64,000 bases of DNA from Megaustenia siamemsis. Taxonomy: Eukaryota; Mollusca; Gastropoda; Stylommatophora; Ariophantidae. Below are positions 1-11,439 of this stretch, in pieces. The stretch spans positions 51,017,030-51,081,029 of the forward strand of contig JAVIAB010000051.1 of assembly GCA_032433765.1 (NCBI GenBank), written 5' to 3'. The notes below the pieces were generated by a model. The model made no database searches, had not been told where the DNA came from, and was given only the letters and a program-made list of their open reading frames with translations. The translations under genes and the position numbers were made by a program. The first letter of the stretch is position 1; each line of letters begins with the position of its first letter.

Positions 1-780
1 TTTGCATGCAGCCTTAGAATACCCATGACGTTATATAACTATTTTTACTCTTAAACATTTGATCTCGTTTGCTAGATTTCTCGTTTATGATATATAAAAA
101 TCAACCTAACATATGTGGACATAGTTTTAGCAGATCCACTGTGCTCAGCCGTGTTGTTCTAAAAATTGTTTTGTGTTCGCATTGAAATAGCCTGAAGAAA
201 TAAAAATTATTGATTTTCTGCTCAGGGGTGTGCCAAGTTTTTTTTTTCCCTTTTAAAAAAAAAACACGAAGATATCGAAAAAAAGCTCACATGTCCAATA
301 CAGATGGAGCGACCTATTTAGGTATGTAGTTTTTTTTTTTAATTTGAACACTATAAGCTCCTTCCCCCCCTCACCTCCTCCCACTCACCCCGCCCCGGCA
401 TACACATCATCATCTCTCCCCCACCCTCCCCCCCACCAGTGACGGGAACCATCGTAACGATTGTTTTAAAGATAATTTTAAAGAGAGTTTTAAAGATAGT
501 TTTAAAGGTATTTTTATTTCACTTTTTTGGGCATGAACGAGGGGGGTTTTTCTTAAAATTAATTCAGCCACCTACTCTTTGATTATTTAATACTTTTTTT
601 TAATTCGCCTTCCTCAAATTTTGTATTTTCAAATGAAGCATGGAGTTCAAAATAAACGAATATTTACGTTGCGACAACGGCCGTCATTGCATAGACAACT
701 GACAGTAATTAATTTCCGCTACCTTATTTCTCTTGTTAGCTTAACACTCTGCACTTTAATTCGTGCATTTGCTGCAGTGT
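1..780. other. AT-rich non-coding stretch
   Basis: No credible coding frame is seen. The stretch holds homopolymer T and A runs and a strongly pyrimidine-rich C tract at about 361-437. There is also a small internal repeat of the form 'agttttaaagata' near 466-510. Confidence 0.6.
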
Positions 781-1545
781 AAATATCATAGGACTTTTAT
801 TCACCAATCTCTTGCTATGGTTATATCCTAACAATTTGTTTCACCAATCTCTTGCTTTAGTTATATCGTAGCATTTTTATTCTCGTATCTCTTGATATAG
901 TTATATCCTAGCACTTTTATTCACCAATCTCTTGCCATAGTTATATCTTTGCACTTATATTCACCAATCTCTTGCTATAGTTATATCCTAGCATTTTTAT
1001 TCACCAATCTCTTGCTATGGTGATATCCTAGCACTTTTATTCACCTATCTCTTGCTATAGTTATATCCTAGCACTTTTAGTCACCTATCTCTTGCTATAG
1101 TTATATCCTGGCACTTTTATTCACCAATCTCTTGCTATAATTATATCCTAGCACTTTTATTCACCAATCCCTTGCTATAGTTATATCCTAGCACTTTTAT
1201 TCACCAATCCCTTGCTATAGTTATATCCAGCACTTTTATTCACCAATCTCTTGCTATAGTTATATCCTAGCACTTTTAGTCACCTATCTCTTGCTATAGT
1301 TATATCCTGGCACTTTTATTCACCAATCTCTTGCTATAGTTATATCCTAGCACTTTTATTCACCAATCTCTTGCTATAGTTATATCCTAGCACTTTTATT
1401 CACCTATCTATTGCTATAGTTATATCCTAGCACTTTTAGTCACATATCTCTTGCTATAGTTATATCCTAGCACATTTATTCACTTATCTCTTGCAATAGT
1501 AATAACCTAGTAGTGTATAGCCCATCTCTTGCTATGGGAATATCC
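781..1545. repeat. 40-bp minisatellite array
   Basis: About 18-19 head-to-tail copies of a 40-bp unit built around 'cacttttattcaccaatctc' followed by 'ttgctatagttatatcc'. Copies differ by scattered substitutions (caccaatctc or cacctatctc, cttttatt or cttttagt) and the last copies decay towards 1545. No reading frame is preserved across the array. Confidence 0.9.
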
Positions 1546-1925
1546 GTGTCCCATTATCCATCTATTACATGGTGTTTATCTGCGAACTACAACTGGTTTC
1601 TCTCAACATTTTAACCTTTCCCTCTGATGAAAGCAACAACACAATCACATCTTTTCTATTTTAATTATTTTTGCGATCATTAACATTGATCTTCAGCTGA
1701 TATTTTCAAGAGTGCTCCTTTCTTTTTCATATCCTCTTTGATTGTTTACATTTGCTGTCAGTGAAATATGTCCGTCCTTTTTGTCTGTACATTCATATCC
1801 GGAGGGGGTCCATTATATCATCAAACAGAATTCTTGCCTTGACATTTCCACTAATTAAAACAGACTGGCGGAATTATGTTTTAGCGATTAACACGTTTAG
1901 AGGGGACAGAACACACGCGCGCGCA

Positions 1926-1929
<4 letters not shown>
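1546..1929. other. non-coding spacer
   Basis: Unique-looking AT-rich sequence between the 40-bp array and an AT microsatellite. The only open frame across it runs into the (TA)n tract, giving a Tyr-Ile repeat, and is not credible. Confidence 0.5.
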
Positions 1930-2003
<74 letters not shown>

Positions 2004-2034
2004 TTTTAAATATATATATATACACACACACACA
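1930..2034. repeat. (AT)n / (AC)n compound microsatellite
   Basis: A run of about 70 bp of alternating TA, then a short T/A tract and (AC)n ending at the left terminus of element A. The right side of element A (8802 onward) is also (AC)n then (AT)n. The element therefore appears to have inserted into a dinucleotide microsatellite. Confidence 0.9.
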
Positions 2035-2517
2035 AGTAGTATACAAGGGTCCAACTACTTATCATTTGACCCATAAATTAACAAAGATATATAGTAGGTG
2101 TATTTAGCACCTAATGTACTCTAGGTGCAGGGGGAGTTAACCATGACCTTTCGTGTCGGTGACCTCGGAAGTGACCTGTTTATGTCTGGTGTGTGCTGAC
2201 TTTGGAGTTCTTGATGTAGTGGATCTATAGTGATAGGTTGGTAGATTATACAACATCAATAAAAACAATAGCATTAAATATAAAACAGAAATCAAAAGAT
2301 ATATTTTATTCTTTTATTATCTCAATAGATATATAACATACAGTGGATATTATGCAACATCACAAAAATATTTAGTACACTGAGTAAATATATAGTACAA
2401 GGATAACATTTATTTATAGGTATGTAGTTGGGTGTCTGCTTAGCTCTATGTCATAAATGAATCATAAGGGGTGAAACTGTTAGATCGCTGGTCAATCTAA
2501 GCTGGTAGCTTAAAGAG

Positions 2518-2755
2518 TTAAATATCTAGAGGCGTAGTCAAGACGTTATCATCAGCTACCTCTCTTTTTATATAGAAATTGTAAAGAACATTTCTTGTTT
2601 GGCTGTATGAAAAATATAGAATTATTTAGCTCTTTGAAACCTACATTTTTCCCACCCTTGGCGTTTTGCGTGTCGAGAACCTCTAAAAACATATCTTTAT
2701 CTAATTTGTTGTGTTGCTTGCTTAACCCTTTACAACTGATTTTATCGTAATACCC
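2518..2755 (-). pseudogene. type-B DNA polymerase C-terminal fragment, A left arm
   Basis: The minus strand reads a motif rich in Lys, Asn and Asp (DKISCKGLSKQHNKLDKDMF), as in the other three arms. The frame is lost after a run ending NNSIFF, where the A right arm instead reads NNSIFSYSQTR. The ancestral stop is the TAA complement at 2518-2520. The N-terminal side runs straight into the 26-bp satellite. The fragment is 78-80 codons at most, against a whole polymerase of about 1000 residues, so it is a non-functional remnant. Assignment to the Polinton-type polymerase tail is by recalled family resemblance, not a search. Confidence 0.55.
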
Positions 2756-2757
2756 CT

Positions 2758-4095
2758 TTGTATGAGACACAGGTGTCATGTCATGATGTTGTTGACTGTT
2801 TCCATTCTATATCATTGTAGCAGTCACAGGTGTCATGTCGTTGTAGCAGTCACGTATGGTATGTCGTTGTAGCAGTCACGTATGTCATGTCATTGTATGA
2901 GACTCGGGTGTCATGTCATGATGTTGTTGACTGTTTCCATTCTACATCATTGTAGCAGTCACAGGTGTCATGTCGTTGTAGCAGTCACGTATGGTATGTC
3001 GTTGTAGCAGTCACGTATGTCATGTCATTGTATGAGACTCGGGTGTCATGTCATGATGTTGTTAACTGTTTCCGTGGTATGTCATTGTAGCAGTCATAGG
3101 TGTCATGTCGTTGTCACAGGTGCCATGTCGTTGTAGCAGTCACAGGAGTAATGTCGTAGTAATAGTCACAGGTGTAATGTCGTTGTAGCAGTCACATGTG
3201 CCATGTCGTTGTAGCAGTCACAGGTGTCATGTCGCTGTATCAGACACGTATGACATATCGTTGTATCAGACACGTATGTCATGTCGTTGTATCAGTCACA
3301 GGTGTCATGTCGTTGTATCAGACGCGTATGTCATGTCGTTGTAGCAGTCACAGGTGTCATGTCGTTGTAGCAGTCACAGGTGTCATGTTGTTGTATCAGA
3401 CACGTATATCATGTCGTATCAGTGACGGGTGGTATGTCGTTGTGTCAGTCACTTATGTCATGTCGTTGTATCAGAGACATATGTCATGTCGTTATATCAG
3501 ACACATATGTCATGTCATTGTAACAGACACGTATGTCATGTGGTTTTATCAGACACGTATGTCATGCCGCTGTAGCAGTCACAGGTGTCATGTCGTTGTA
3601 TCAGACACGTATGTCATGTCGTTGTAGCAGTCACAGGTGTCATGGCGTTGTAGCAGTCACAGGTGTCATGTCGTTGTATCAGACACGTATGTCATGTTGT
3701 TGTATCAGACACGTATGTCATGTAGCAGTCACAGGTGTCAAGTCGTTGTGTCAGACACGTATGTCATGTCGTTGTATCAAAGACGTATGTCATGTTGTTG
3801 TATCAGACACATATGCCATGTCAATGTATCAGACACGTATGTCATGTCATTGTAGCAGACACCTATGTCATGTCCCTGTATCAGACACGTATGGCGTGTT
3901 GTTGTAGCAGACACGTATGTCATGTCGTTGTTTCAGACGCGTACGTCATGTCGTTATATCAGAGACGTATGTCATGTCGTTGTATCAGACACATGTCATG
4001 TCAATGTATCAGACACGTATGTCATGTCATTGTAGCAGACACGTATGTCATGTCGCTGTATCAGACACGTATGTCATGTCGTTGTAGCAGTCACA
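2758..4095. repeat. 26-bp satellite, A left arm
   Basis: About 50 copies of a 26-bp unit containing 'catgtcgttgtatcagacac' and 'gtatgt'. Variants alternate between 'tatcagacacgtat' and 'tagcagtcacaggt'. Because 26 is not a multiple of 3, several overlapping frames stay open and give Cys/His/Val-rich shadow peptides that are not genes. The same satellite recurs inverted in the right arm at 7049-8075. Confidence 0.9.
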
Positions 4096-4548
4096 AGCAT
4101 GATAGGTGTATGTAGGTTGTCTGGTGTATCTTGATGGCTGTGTGGTGTTCGTCTAGTGTGTCATGATGGTTGTATGTATGTTGTCTAGTGTGGCATGATG
4201 GCTGTATGCATGTTATCTAGTGTGTCGTAATGTGTCTATATATGTTGTCTAGTGTGTCGTAATGGATTTATGTAGCTTGTCTAGTATAGCGTGATGGCTG
4301 TATGTGGGTTGTCTAGTGTGGTATGATGGCTATATGTAGGTCGTCTAGTGTGTCGTGATGGATGTATGTAGGTTGTCGACTATGTCAGAATGGTTGTATG
4401 CCGGTTGTCTAGTGTGTCATGATGCTAGTATGTTTGTTGTCTAGAGTGTCGTGATGGTTGTATGCATGTTGTCTACTGTTTCATGAGGGCTATATGCCGG
4501 TCGTCCAGTGTGTCATGATGGGTGTATGTAGGTTGTCTAGTATTTCAT
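4096..4548. repeat. 32-bp satellite, A left arm
   Basis: About 14 diverged copies of a unit of about 32 bp containing 'gtctagtgtgtcgtgatgg' and 'tgtatgtaggtt'. It is the inverse partner of 6345-7048 and is homologous to the arrays at 53405-53840 and 61270-61700 in element B. That shared array links A and B as one family. Confidence 0.85.
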
Positions 4549-4725
4549 GCTTTAATCATCCAAAAAGAAAAATTGAAGGAATAATACATTCAACACTACC
4601 TCATACATCTACTTTAAACACATTAATATCAATAAAATTGAATAATCTTTTAACGATAAGCCTTAACATACTTTAAGAGAAAAAAAATATTCCAACTTAC
4701 ACCACAATCAAGATTTTGCTTAAAA
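4549..4725. other. AT-rich arm block of element A
   Basis: Single-copy-looking arm sequence with the motif 'catactttaagagaaaa' and 'aacttac'. It is mirrored at 6185-6344 and has homologues at 53840-54080 and 61040-61270 in element B. Confidence 0.6.
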
Positions 4726-5245
4726 TATCACTTTTATTTTCCTTACCTCCTGCCCATTTTTGGTGAAAACGGCTATGAAATCGAAAGAAATATTTTAAAA
4801 TTTTACCTCTAGGCATACCCCAAACTTTATATCAGACACCCGCATAGTCAAGATTTTGCTTAAAATATCACTTTTATGCTTTTTACCCCCACTGATTTTT
4901 GATTGCTTACGTCCATGAAATCGATTAAAAATTTTAATTTAGCATCTAGGCATACCCCAAACTTTATATTAGACATCCCCGCAGCAAAAATTTACTTAAA
5001 AATCACTTTTATGATTTTTACCCCATGACCTTTTTTGAGGGATACGCCCATGAAACTGTTAAAAATAGTAAATTTAAACGCAAGACTTACCCCACACGTT
5101 ATATTAAAAATACCCGTAGCAATAATTTACTTAAAAATAACTTTTGAAATGTTTACCCCCTTGACCATTTTTGACTCCTCAAACTTTATTTTGACACGCC
5201 CATGTATCAAATTCACAATAAAATAAACTAAAAATTAGTAGTGAA
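4726..5245. repeat. ~137-bp satellite, A left arm
   Basis: Three to four diverged copies of a unit with the landmarks 'gcccatgaaa', 'ctaggcataccccaaac', 'tttatatta', 'catccccg' and 'aatttacttaaaa'. The same unit is expanded in element B (55590-57110 and 57345-58610). Short frames starting at the internal ATG are repeat shadows. Confidence 0.8.
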
Positions 5246-5745
5246 GTATTGCTTTTAGAAGTAACAAATCTACGGGCAGCCAGAGATTATTCCATATGAA
5301 AAAAGTCTAGCCGGAGATTTTCTGATCCGGACGTTTTTTTTTTTCCTTATAAAGGTAAAGGTAAAGGTAAAGGTAAAGTACGAGACTTGAAACGGCGTCT
5401 TAGCACGCGAGTTTCCACCCATTTGTGCTCGGCCGCCTATCCAGAAATGTTCGGAGATTTCGGTATAGTGTCGCTTCAAGCATCGAAACTCAGATGCGAG
5501 GCAACATTCCTCACCTTCCCAGGGTAATACCGTGGTACCCAATTCTGCCAACGGCTGGGTCGACCGTGGGGGTATTTTTTTTTTCCAAACACGAGTACAA
5601 TTCACACTGCTCCCAACGGGAATCGAACACGGGTTGTCCGAACGCCGGTAGTCCAGTCGAGTGGTTTTCCCAACTCGGCTACCGAATGAGTCTACTCGCA
5701 GATTTTTTTCTTATGAAAGTCTACCCGTGCCTTTAAATGCCATAC
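5246..5745. other. centre (loop) of element A
   Basis: The arms meet around this 0.5-kb spacer: 'aaaattagtagtgaagta' on the left is mirrored by 'tacttcactactaatttt' on the right. The spacer holds short 'gtctacccgt/cttat' motifs, also seen in the centre of element B, and an inserted SINE. Confidence 0.7.
5346..5688 (-). mobile_element. tRNA-derived SINE, family 1 (full copy)
   Basis: On the minus strand a tRNA-like head has an A-box-like 'tagccgagttggg' and a B-box 'tgttcgattcc'. A body shared with two other loci follows, then a tail of repeated 'cctttac' at about 5346-5380. Similar flanks ('ataagaaaaaaa' and 'ataaggaaaaaa' in minus sense) suggest a target duplication in the element A centre. 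Other copies lie at 36549-36878 (+) and, 3' half only, at 27690-27833 (+). Confidence 0.8.
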
Positions 5746-6184
5746 TTCACTACTAATTTTTAGTTGATTTTAATGTGAGTTTGATACATGGCCGTGTTAA
5801 AAATAAAGTTTAAGGTAACCCTAGAGGTTAAATTTACTATTTTTAACAGTTTCATAGGCGTACCATTCAAAAATGGTCAAAAGGGGCAAATATTTCAAAA
5901 TTATTTTTAAGAAAATTTTTACTACGGGGATGTTTAATTTAAAGTTTGGGGTAATCCTAGAGTGTAAATTTAAATTTTTTAATCGCTTTCATATGCATAT
6001 CCTTCACAAATGGTCAGGGGCGTAAAAATTTTGAAAGTGATTTTTAAGTTAATTTTTGCTACGGGGATGTCTATAATAATGATTAAGGTAAGACAATATA
6101 TTAATTTTAAATTTTATATCGATTTCATAGGCGTAGCCCTAGGGGTAAGGAACATAAAAGTGATATTTTAAGCAAAATCTTGAT
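5746..6184. repeat. ~137-bp satellite, A right arm
   Basis: Inverted partner of 4726-5245, about three diverged copies, with 'aaagtttggggta' and 'tttcat.ggcgta' landmarks. Confidence 0.8.
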
Positions 6185-6344
6185 TGTGGTGTAAGGTGGA
6201 ATATTTTTGTTTTCTCTTAAAGCATGTTAAGGCTTATCGATAAAATATTATTCAATTTTATTGATGTTAATGTGTTTAAAGTAGATGCAGTAAGTAGTGT
6301 TGAATATTATCCCTTCGTTGTTTTTCTTATTGGATGATTAAAGT

Positions 6345-7048
6345 ATGATATACTAGACAACCTACCTACACCCATCACGACACACTAGACAACCGGCATA
6401 CAGCCCTCATGACACACTAGACGACCTCCATACACCCATCACGACACACTAGAAGACCTCCATACACCCATCACGACACTCTAAAAAACCAACATACAAC
6501 CATCATGACACACTATACTACCTCCATACACCTGCCACGACACACTAGACGACATCCATACACCCATCACGACACTAGACAACCTACATACAACCATCAC
6601 GACACACTAGACGACCGGCATACAGCCTCCATGATACACTCGAAAACCTACATACACCCATCACGCCACACTCGACAACGTGCATACATACATGGCGACA
6701 CACTAGACAACCGACATACAGCTATCATCCCACACTAGACAACCGGCATACAGCCCTCCTGACATAGTCGACAACCTATATACATCAATCACGACGCACT
6801 AGACGACCTACATATAGCCATCATACCACCTAGACATCCTACATACAGCCATCACGACACACTAGACAACCTACATACACCCAACATGACACACTAGATA
6901 ACCTACATACATCCATTACGACACACTAGACAACATACATAGACCCATTACGACACACTAGACAACATACATACAACCATCAAGACACACTAGACGACCT
7001 CCACACTGCTCTCAAGACACACCAGACAACCTACATACACCCATCATG
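6345..7048. repeat. 32-bp satellite, A right arm
   Basis: About 20 copies of 'cacactagacaacctacata' type units. It is the inverted partner of 4096-4548 but has more copies, so the arms have drifted in copy number. The Thr/His-rich open frame inside it is a repeat shadow. Confidence 0.85.
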
Positions 7049-8075
7049 CCTGTGACTGCTACAACGACATGACATACATCTCTGATACAACGAAATGACA
7101 TACGTGGCTGCTACAACGACATGACATACGTCTCTGATACAACGACATGACATACGTATCTGACGCAACGGCATGACATACGTGTCTGCTATAATGACAT
7201 GACATACGTGTCTGATACAATGATATGACATATGTGTCTGATACAACGACATGACATACGTCTCTGATACAACGACATGACATTTGTCTGATACAATGAC
7301 ATGGCATTCGTGTCTGATGCAAAGACATGACACCTGTGACTGCTACAACGCCATGACACCTGTCACTGCTACAACGACATGACATACGTGTCTGATACAA
7401 CGACATGCCACCTGTGACTGCTACAACGATATGACACCAGAGTCTGATACAACGACATGACATACGTGTCTGATACAAAGACATGACATATGTGTCTGTT
7501 TCAATGACATGACATATGTGTCTGATACAACGACATGACATGCGTCTCTGACACACAGAAATGATATACGTGTCTGACACAACGACATGACACCTGTGAC
7601 TGGTACGACAGGAAATACGCGTCTGATACAACGACATGACACCTGTGACTGCTACAACGACATGACACATGTGACTGCTACAACGACATGACATACGTGT
7701 CTGACACAACGACATGACACCTGTGACTGCTACAACGACATGACACATGTGACTGCTACAACGACATGACATACGTGTCTGCTACAACGACATGACAAAC
7801 GTGTCTGATACAATGATACGACACCTGTGACTGCTACAACGACATGACACCTGTGACAAAGACATGACACCTATGACTGCTACAATGACATAGCATGGAA
7901 ACAGTTAACAACATCCTGACATGACACCTGTGTCTCATACAATGACGTGACATATGTGTCTGATACAACGACATGACACCTGTGACTGCTACAATGACCT
8001 GACATACGTGACTGCTACAATGATATAGGATGGAAACAGTCAACAACATCATGACATGGCACCTGTGTCTCATAC
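7049..8075. repeat. 26-bp satellite, A right arm
   Basis: About 38 copies of the 26-bp unit (for example 'acgtgtctgatacaacgac' plus 'atgacat'), inverted with respect to 2758-4095. Long minus-strand frames (up to 237 codons) are artefacts of the repeat. Confidence 0.9.
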
Positions 8076-8082
8076 AACGGGG

Positions 8083-8316
8083 TATTACGATAAAATCAAT
8101 TGTAAAGCGTTAAGCGAGCAACACAACAAATTAGATAAAGATATGTTTTTAGAGGTTCTCGACACGCAAAAGGCAAAGGGTGGGGAAAATGTAGGTTTCA
8201 AAGACCTAAATAATTCCATATTTTCCTACAGTCAAACAAGAGATGCTCTTTACAATTTCTATATAAAAAGAAAGGTAGCTGATGTTAACGTTTCGACTAC
8301 TCCTCTAGATATTTAA
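8083..8316 (+). pseudogene. type-B DNA polymerase C-terminal fragment, A right arm (longest open)
   Basis: This is the only one of the four copies that stays open to the natural stop (TAA 8314-8316). About 77 codons run from just after the 26-bp satellite, through DKINCKALSEQHNKLDKDMF and NNSIFSYSQTRDAL, to the end ...TTPLDI. In B the homologous piece starts further upstream and contains TPGLF and ALVSLCSKTY. As recalled for protein-primed family B polymerases of Polinton-like elements, this block lies at the extreme C-terminus, past the catalytic palm, so no polymerase active site is present. Two AATAAA signals follow at about 8518-8530. The methionine at 8056 is inside satellite DNA and is not a real start. 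Confidence 0.6.
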
Positions 8317-8801
8317 CTCTTTACACTACCAGCTTAGACTGACCAGCTATCTCTTTCAGTTTCACCCCTTATGATTCATTTATGACATAGAGCTAAGCCG
8401 ACACCCAAATACATAACTATAAATAAATATTATCCTTGTACTATATATTTACTCAGTGTACTAAATATTTTTGTAATGTTGCATAATATCCACTGTATGT
8501 TATGTATCTATTGAGATAATAAAAGAATAAAATATATCTTTTGATTTCTGTTTTATATTTAATGCTATTGTTTTTATTGATGTTGTATAATCTACCAACC
8601 TATCACTATAGATCCACTACATCAAGAACTCCAAAGTAAACACACACCAGACATAAACAGGCCACTTCCGAGGTCACCGACACGAAAGGTCATGGTTAAC
8701 TCCCCCTGCACCTAGAGTACATTAGGTGTAAAATGCATCTACTATATATCTTTGTTAATTTATGGGTCAAATGATAAGTAGTTGGACCCTTGTATACTAC
8801 T
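8317..8801. repeat. terminal inverted repeat region of element A, right
   Basis: Mirror of 2035-2517. It includes tandem poly(A) signals ('aataaaagaataaaa') downstream of the polymerase stop and ends 'tggacccttgtatactact'. The left copy carries the same content in inverse order. Confidence 0.8.
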
Positions 8802-8919
<118 letters not shown>

Positions 8920-9109
8920 AACAATAACAACAAAACTAACCTTGTAATTTTTATTAAATTTATAAAATAAATTATATAATAATTTTACATGAAATTAAAT
9001 AGCATAAGAATGTATCATATTTTCTGTGAACATGAGTTAGACACCTTTGGTTCTTCCTCTGTTTTCTTCCTTCTTTCATTTTATTCCTTCCTTTTTTTCT
9101 TAATCTTAA

Positions 9110-9217
9110 ATTCTGGGAGTCTTCATTAACCTTCTCTATTAACCTCCATCTACAGTCGCTCATTGCAACTCTGCGAGGATGAGGCATAGTCTTTCATTGA
9201 TGTTATCGTCCCATCTC
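9110..9217 (-). pseudogene. LINE C-terminal scrap
   Basis: The minus strand reads KRWDDNI followed by a frameshift and CRWRLIEKVNED. This resembles the extreme C-terminus of a common invertebrate non-LTR retrotransposon ORF2. It is very short, so family assignment is tentative. Confidence 0.4.
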
Positions 9218-9224
9218 TTTTGTT

Positions 9225-11430
9225 TTATCTTCTTCTTTTACATTTTAGCTTCCTGTGGAGCATAGGTTTTCAACAAACACTTTCCAATACGTTCCGTTTC
9301 TTACCATTCTTTTAAGATCATTCCATGTTTTCACCTTCATCTCTGCTTCCATCTGTCTTCTCCAAGAATATTTTGATGTTTCATTTTGTCTTTTTCCTAA
9401 AAATTGACCTGTTGTGCAACACTCTCAGTTGGCTACCGCAGTGTGTCCTATCCAGCGCCATCGTCTTCGCAGTATCTCTTTATCCACTGCTATTTGACTG
9501 GTCATCATCATCGTGTGCCGTACCGGTTGGCGTTGGCGATCATGTCCTTCCACAATCTTCTATCCACAGTGCATCGTATGAGTTCTGTTGTTGACTGTTT
9601 TCCATGCCATGACACCAAGCTATCCAGTATTTTCTCTCTTTGTCGTCCGCGATCTCTCTTTCCTTTTATTTTGTCAGTTGTAACCAAGTATTCCGAATTT
9701 CCTCTTCTCATTATGTGCCCAAAAAATGTTGATTGCTTCTTTCTGATGTTTTTTAAGAGCTCCCTTTAGTGTTGGCCTCTTTGAGAACCTGCTCATCGGT
9801 TGTTTTAGCTGTCCAGGGAACTTTCAAATTTCTTCTGAGAAATCACATCTCTGTGGCTGGTACTTTTCCATAATTCTATTTTAGTGATTTTCTCCTGCCA
9901 TTTTCATTCTTTTATGCTGCGTAAACATCCATTAATGAAGGCCTGTATCTTTATGATCTTAATGACTGAATTAACATTGGAGTTGAAAATGTTTATTTTT
10001 GTATTTAACTTAATTTCTCTGGATTTCATTGTTTTCTAGTGGAACGAATGCTCCTCTTGCTTTTGATATCCAATATGGGTATCATTCTCAGTTCCTCCCT
10101 CTTTGTCTATATTACTCCCCAGGTTGACGTAAGAATGTACGTCTAGTAGAGATATTTCTCCTATTTTTATTTGGTTTTTGCTAACTGCATTATAATAAAA
10201 TTGATCTTATCTCTATTTATTTTCAGTCCCAGATGTTGTGATCTCTCATCAAGTATGTTCATTTTATCTTGCATCTGTTGATGGTTGTGTGATAGGAGGG
10301 CTATGTCATCAGCAAAGTCTAAATCATCAAGTGACCACTGGATTTCATTTCTGTTGCTCTGAGCTATTTTCATAATCCAATCTATGGCCAGAAGAAAGAG
10401 AAATGGAGATAGAAGGCATCCCTGTCTTACTCCTGTTTGTATTTCAAATGCTTCTGTAAACTGTCCTTCATGCACCACACTACATTTCATGCCTTCATGC
10501 ATTGTTCTTATCAGGGTAATAAACTTTATGAGGATTCCGTAATGACTCAGCAACTTCCAAAGCATTCCTCTGTCTAAGCTATCAAATGCTTTTTTTTTAT
10601 AATCTATGAATCGATATAAAGTGGGGACTGTAGTTCTAAACGTTGCTCAACTAATATACCTAGGGTAGTTATTTGATCAGTACATGATGTGTTTTTCCTA
10701 AAACATGCTTGTTCATCTCTTAAATGTTCTCGAGGGCATCTTTGAATGATTCTGCTTAGTATTTTTCCTGGGACTGATAGTAGCATAATTTCCCTATAAT
10801 TTGTGCACTCCTGTAAACTTCCTTTCTTTGGTAGTTTGATCATATAACCTTCTTTCCAGTCTTTAGGTATTTCTTCCCTCACCCAAATCTTATCTAATAG
10901 ATTATGTAACATCTTGGTAGAGGTGTTAATATCTGCTTTGATGGCTTCTGAAGGAATTTCATCTGGTCCTGTGGTTTTACCATTTGTTAATAGCTTGATG
11001 GCTTTTGTGGCTTTCCACAGTTATTGTTTTACTCTTCTTCTGCTGGTAGTATATCTGGAGGTTTATGTGGGCCGGATCTGTTCAAGAGTTCTTAAAAGTG
11101 CAGCTTCCATCTATTCACTTGTTCCCTTATATTACTAAACAGATTTCCTTTCGTATCTTTCAAAAAAGGCATTGATTTGTTTGTTTGTTCCGCTTAATTT
11201 CTTTGTGCTCTTGTACAGTTCTATCATATTTCCTTTATTTGCCGCCACCTCTGACTCTTTATTTATTTTTTAAAAATCTATTTCGCCTTTTTCTTCATTT
11301 CACAGTTCTCTGCAGAATGGTCCTTACAGGTAATGTGAATGAGATAAGTGGCCAAACGATTTTCATTTTGCGTTGTTCAACAATAGTCTATAAAGATCAT
11401 TGTATTTATTTGCAAACAGTTCTATTCCGA
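9225..11430 (-). mobile_element. LINE 'X' copy 1 (RTE-like, interrupted)
   Basis: A 5'-truncated non-LTR retrotransposon on the minus strand. RT pieces read from about 11040 downward: GPDEIPSEAIKAD, LPKKGSLQECTNYR, GVRQGCLLSPFLF, the catalytic-type LDFADDIALLSH (about 10310), and a thumb with LGLKINRDK (10215). The ORF is broken by frameshifts. The 3' end near 9225-9240 has a (GAA)-type tail in minus sense. It shares its 3' half with LINE X copy 2 (33918-36175). A separate LINE fragment (9503-9856) is inserted in it. Confidence 0.8.
9503..9856 (-). mobile_element. LINE 'Y/Z'-family 3' fragment inside LINE X
   Basis: The minus strand encodes the C-terminal block FGHIMRRGNSEYL...KGKRDRGRQREKI...WHGKQSTTEL...DRRLWKDMI, then a (GAT)-type 3' tail abutting 'atttgactggt' of LINE X. 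X sequence resumes at '(c)tggtacttttcc' (9857). The same block recurs at 17452, 26030, 26690, 27440, 28545, 30500, 35256 and 44880. Confidence 0.8.
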
Positions 11431-11439
11431 TAAGCTACA

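Larger units (their letters stand above)
2035..8801. mobile_element. Palindromic element A (Polinton-like foldback derivative)
   Basis: Both ends carry the same inverted terminus (AGTAGTATACAAGGGTCCA at 2035; its complement ends at 8801). The arms mirror each other in order: about 0.5 kb of terminal sequence with poly(A) signals, a C-terminal fragment of a type-B DNA polymerase, a 26-bp satellite, a 32-bp satellite, an AT-rich block, a 137-bp satellite, then a centre of about 0.5 kb holding a SINE. By eye the terminal 500 bp of the arms are roughly 95 percent or more identical. Flanking hexamers are CACACA (2029-2034) and CAAACA (8802-8807). These could be an imperfect 6-bp target duplication, but they lie in (AC)n, so this is weak. 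Known: Polinton/Maverick elements have 5'-AG termini, 6-bp duplications and a protein-primed family B polymerase. Inferred: A is a non-autonomous, two-armed derivative of one end of such an element. Confidence 0.7.

Noticed and set aside
3196..4115. Overlapping Cys/His/Val-rich frames
   Set aside because: All are translations of the 26-bp satellite in shifting registers, and the mirror array gives the same peptides on the other strand.
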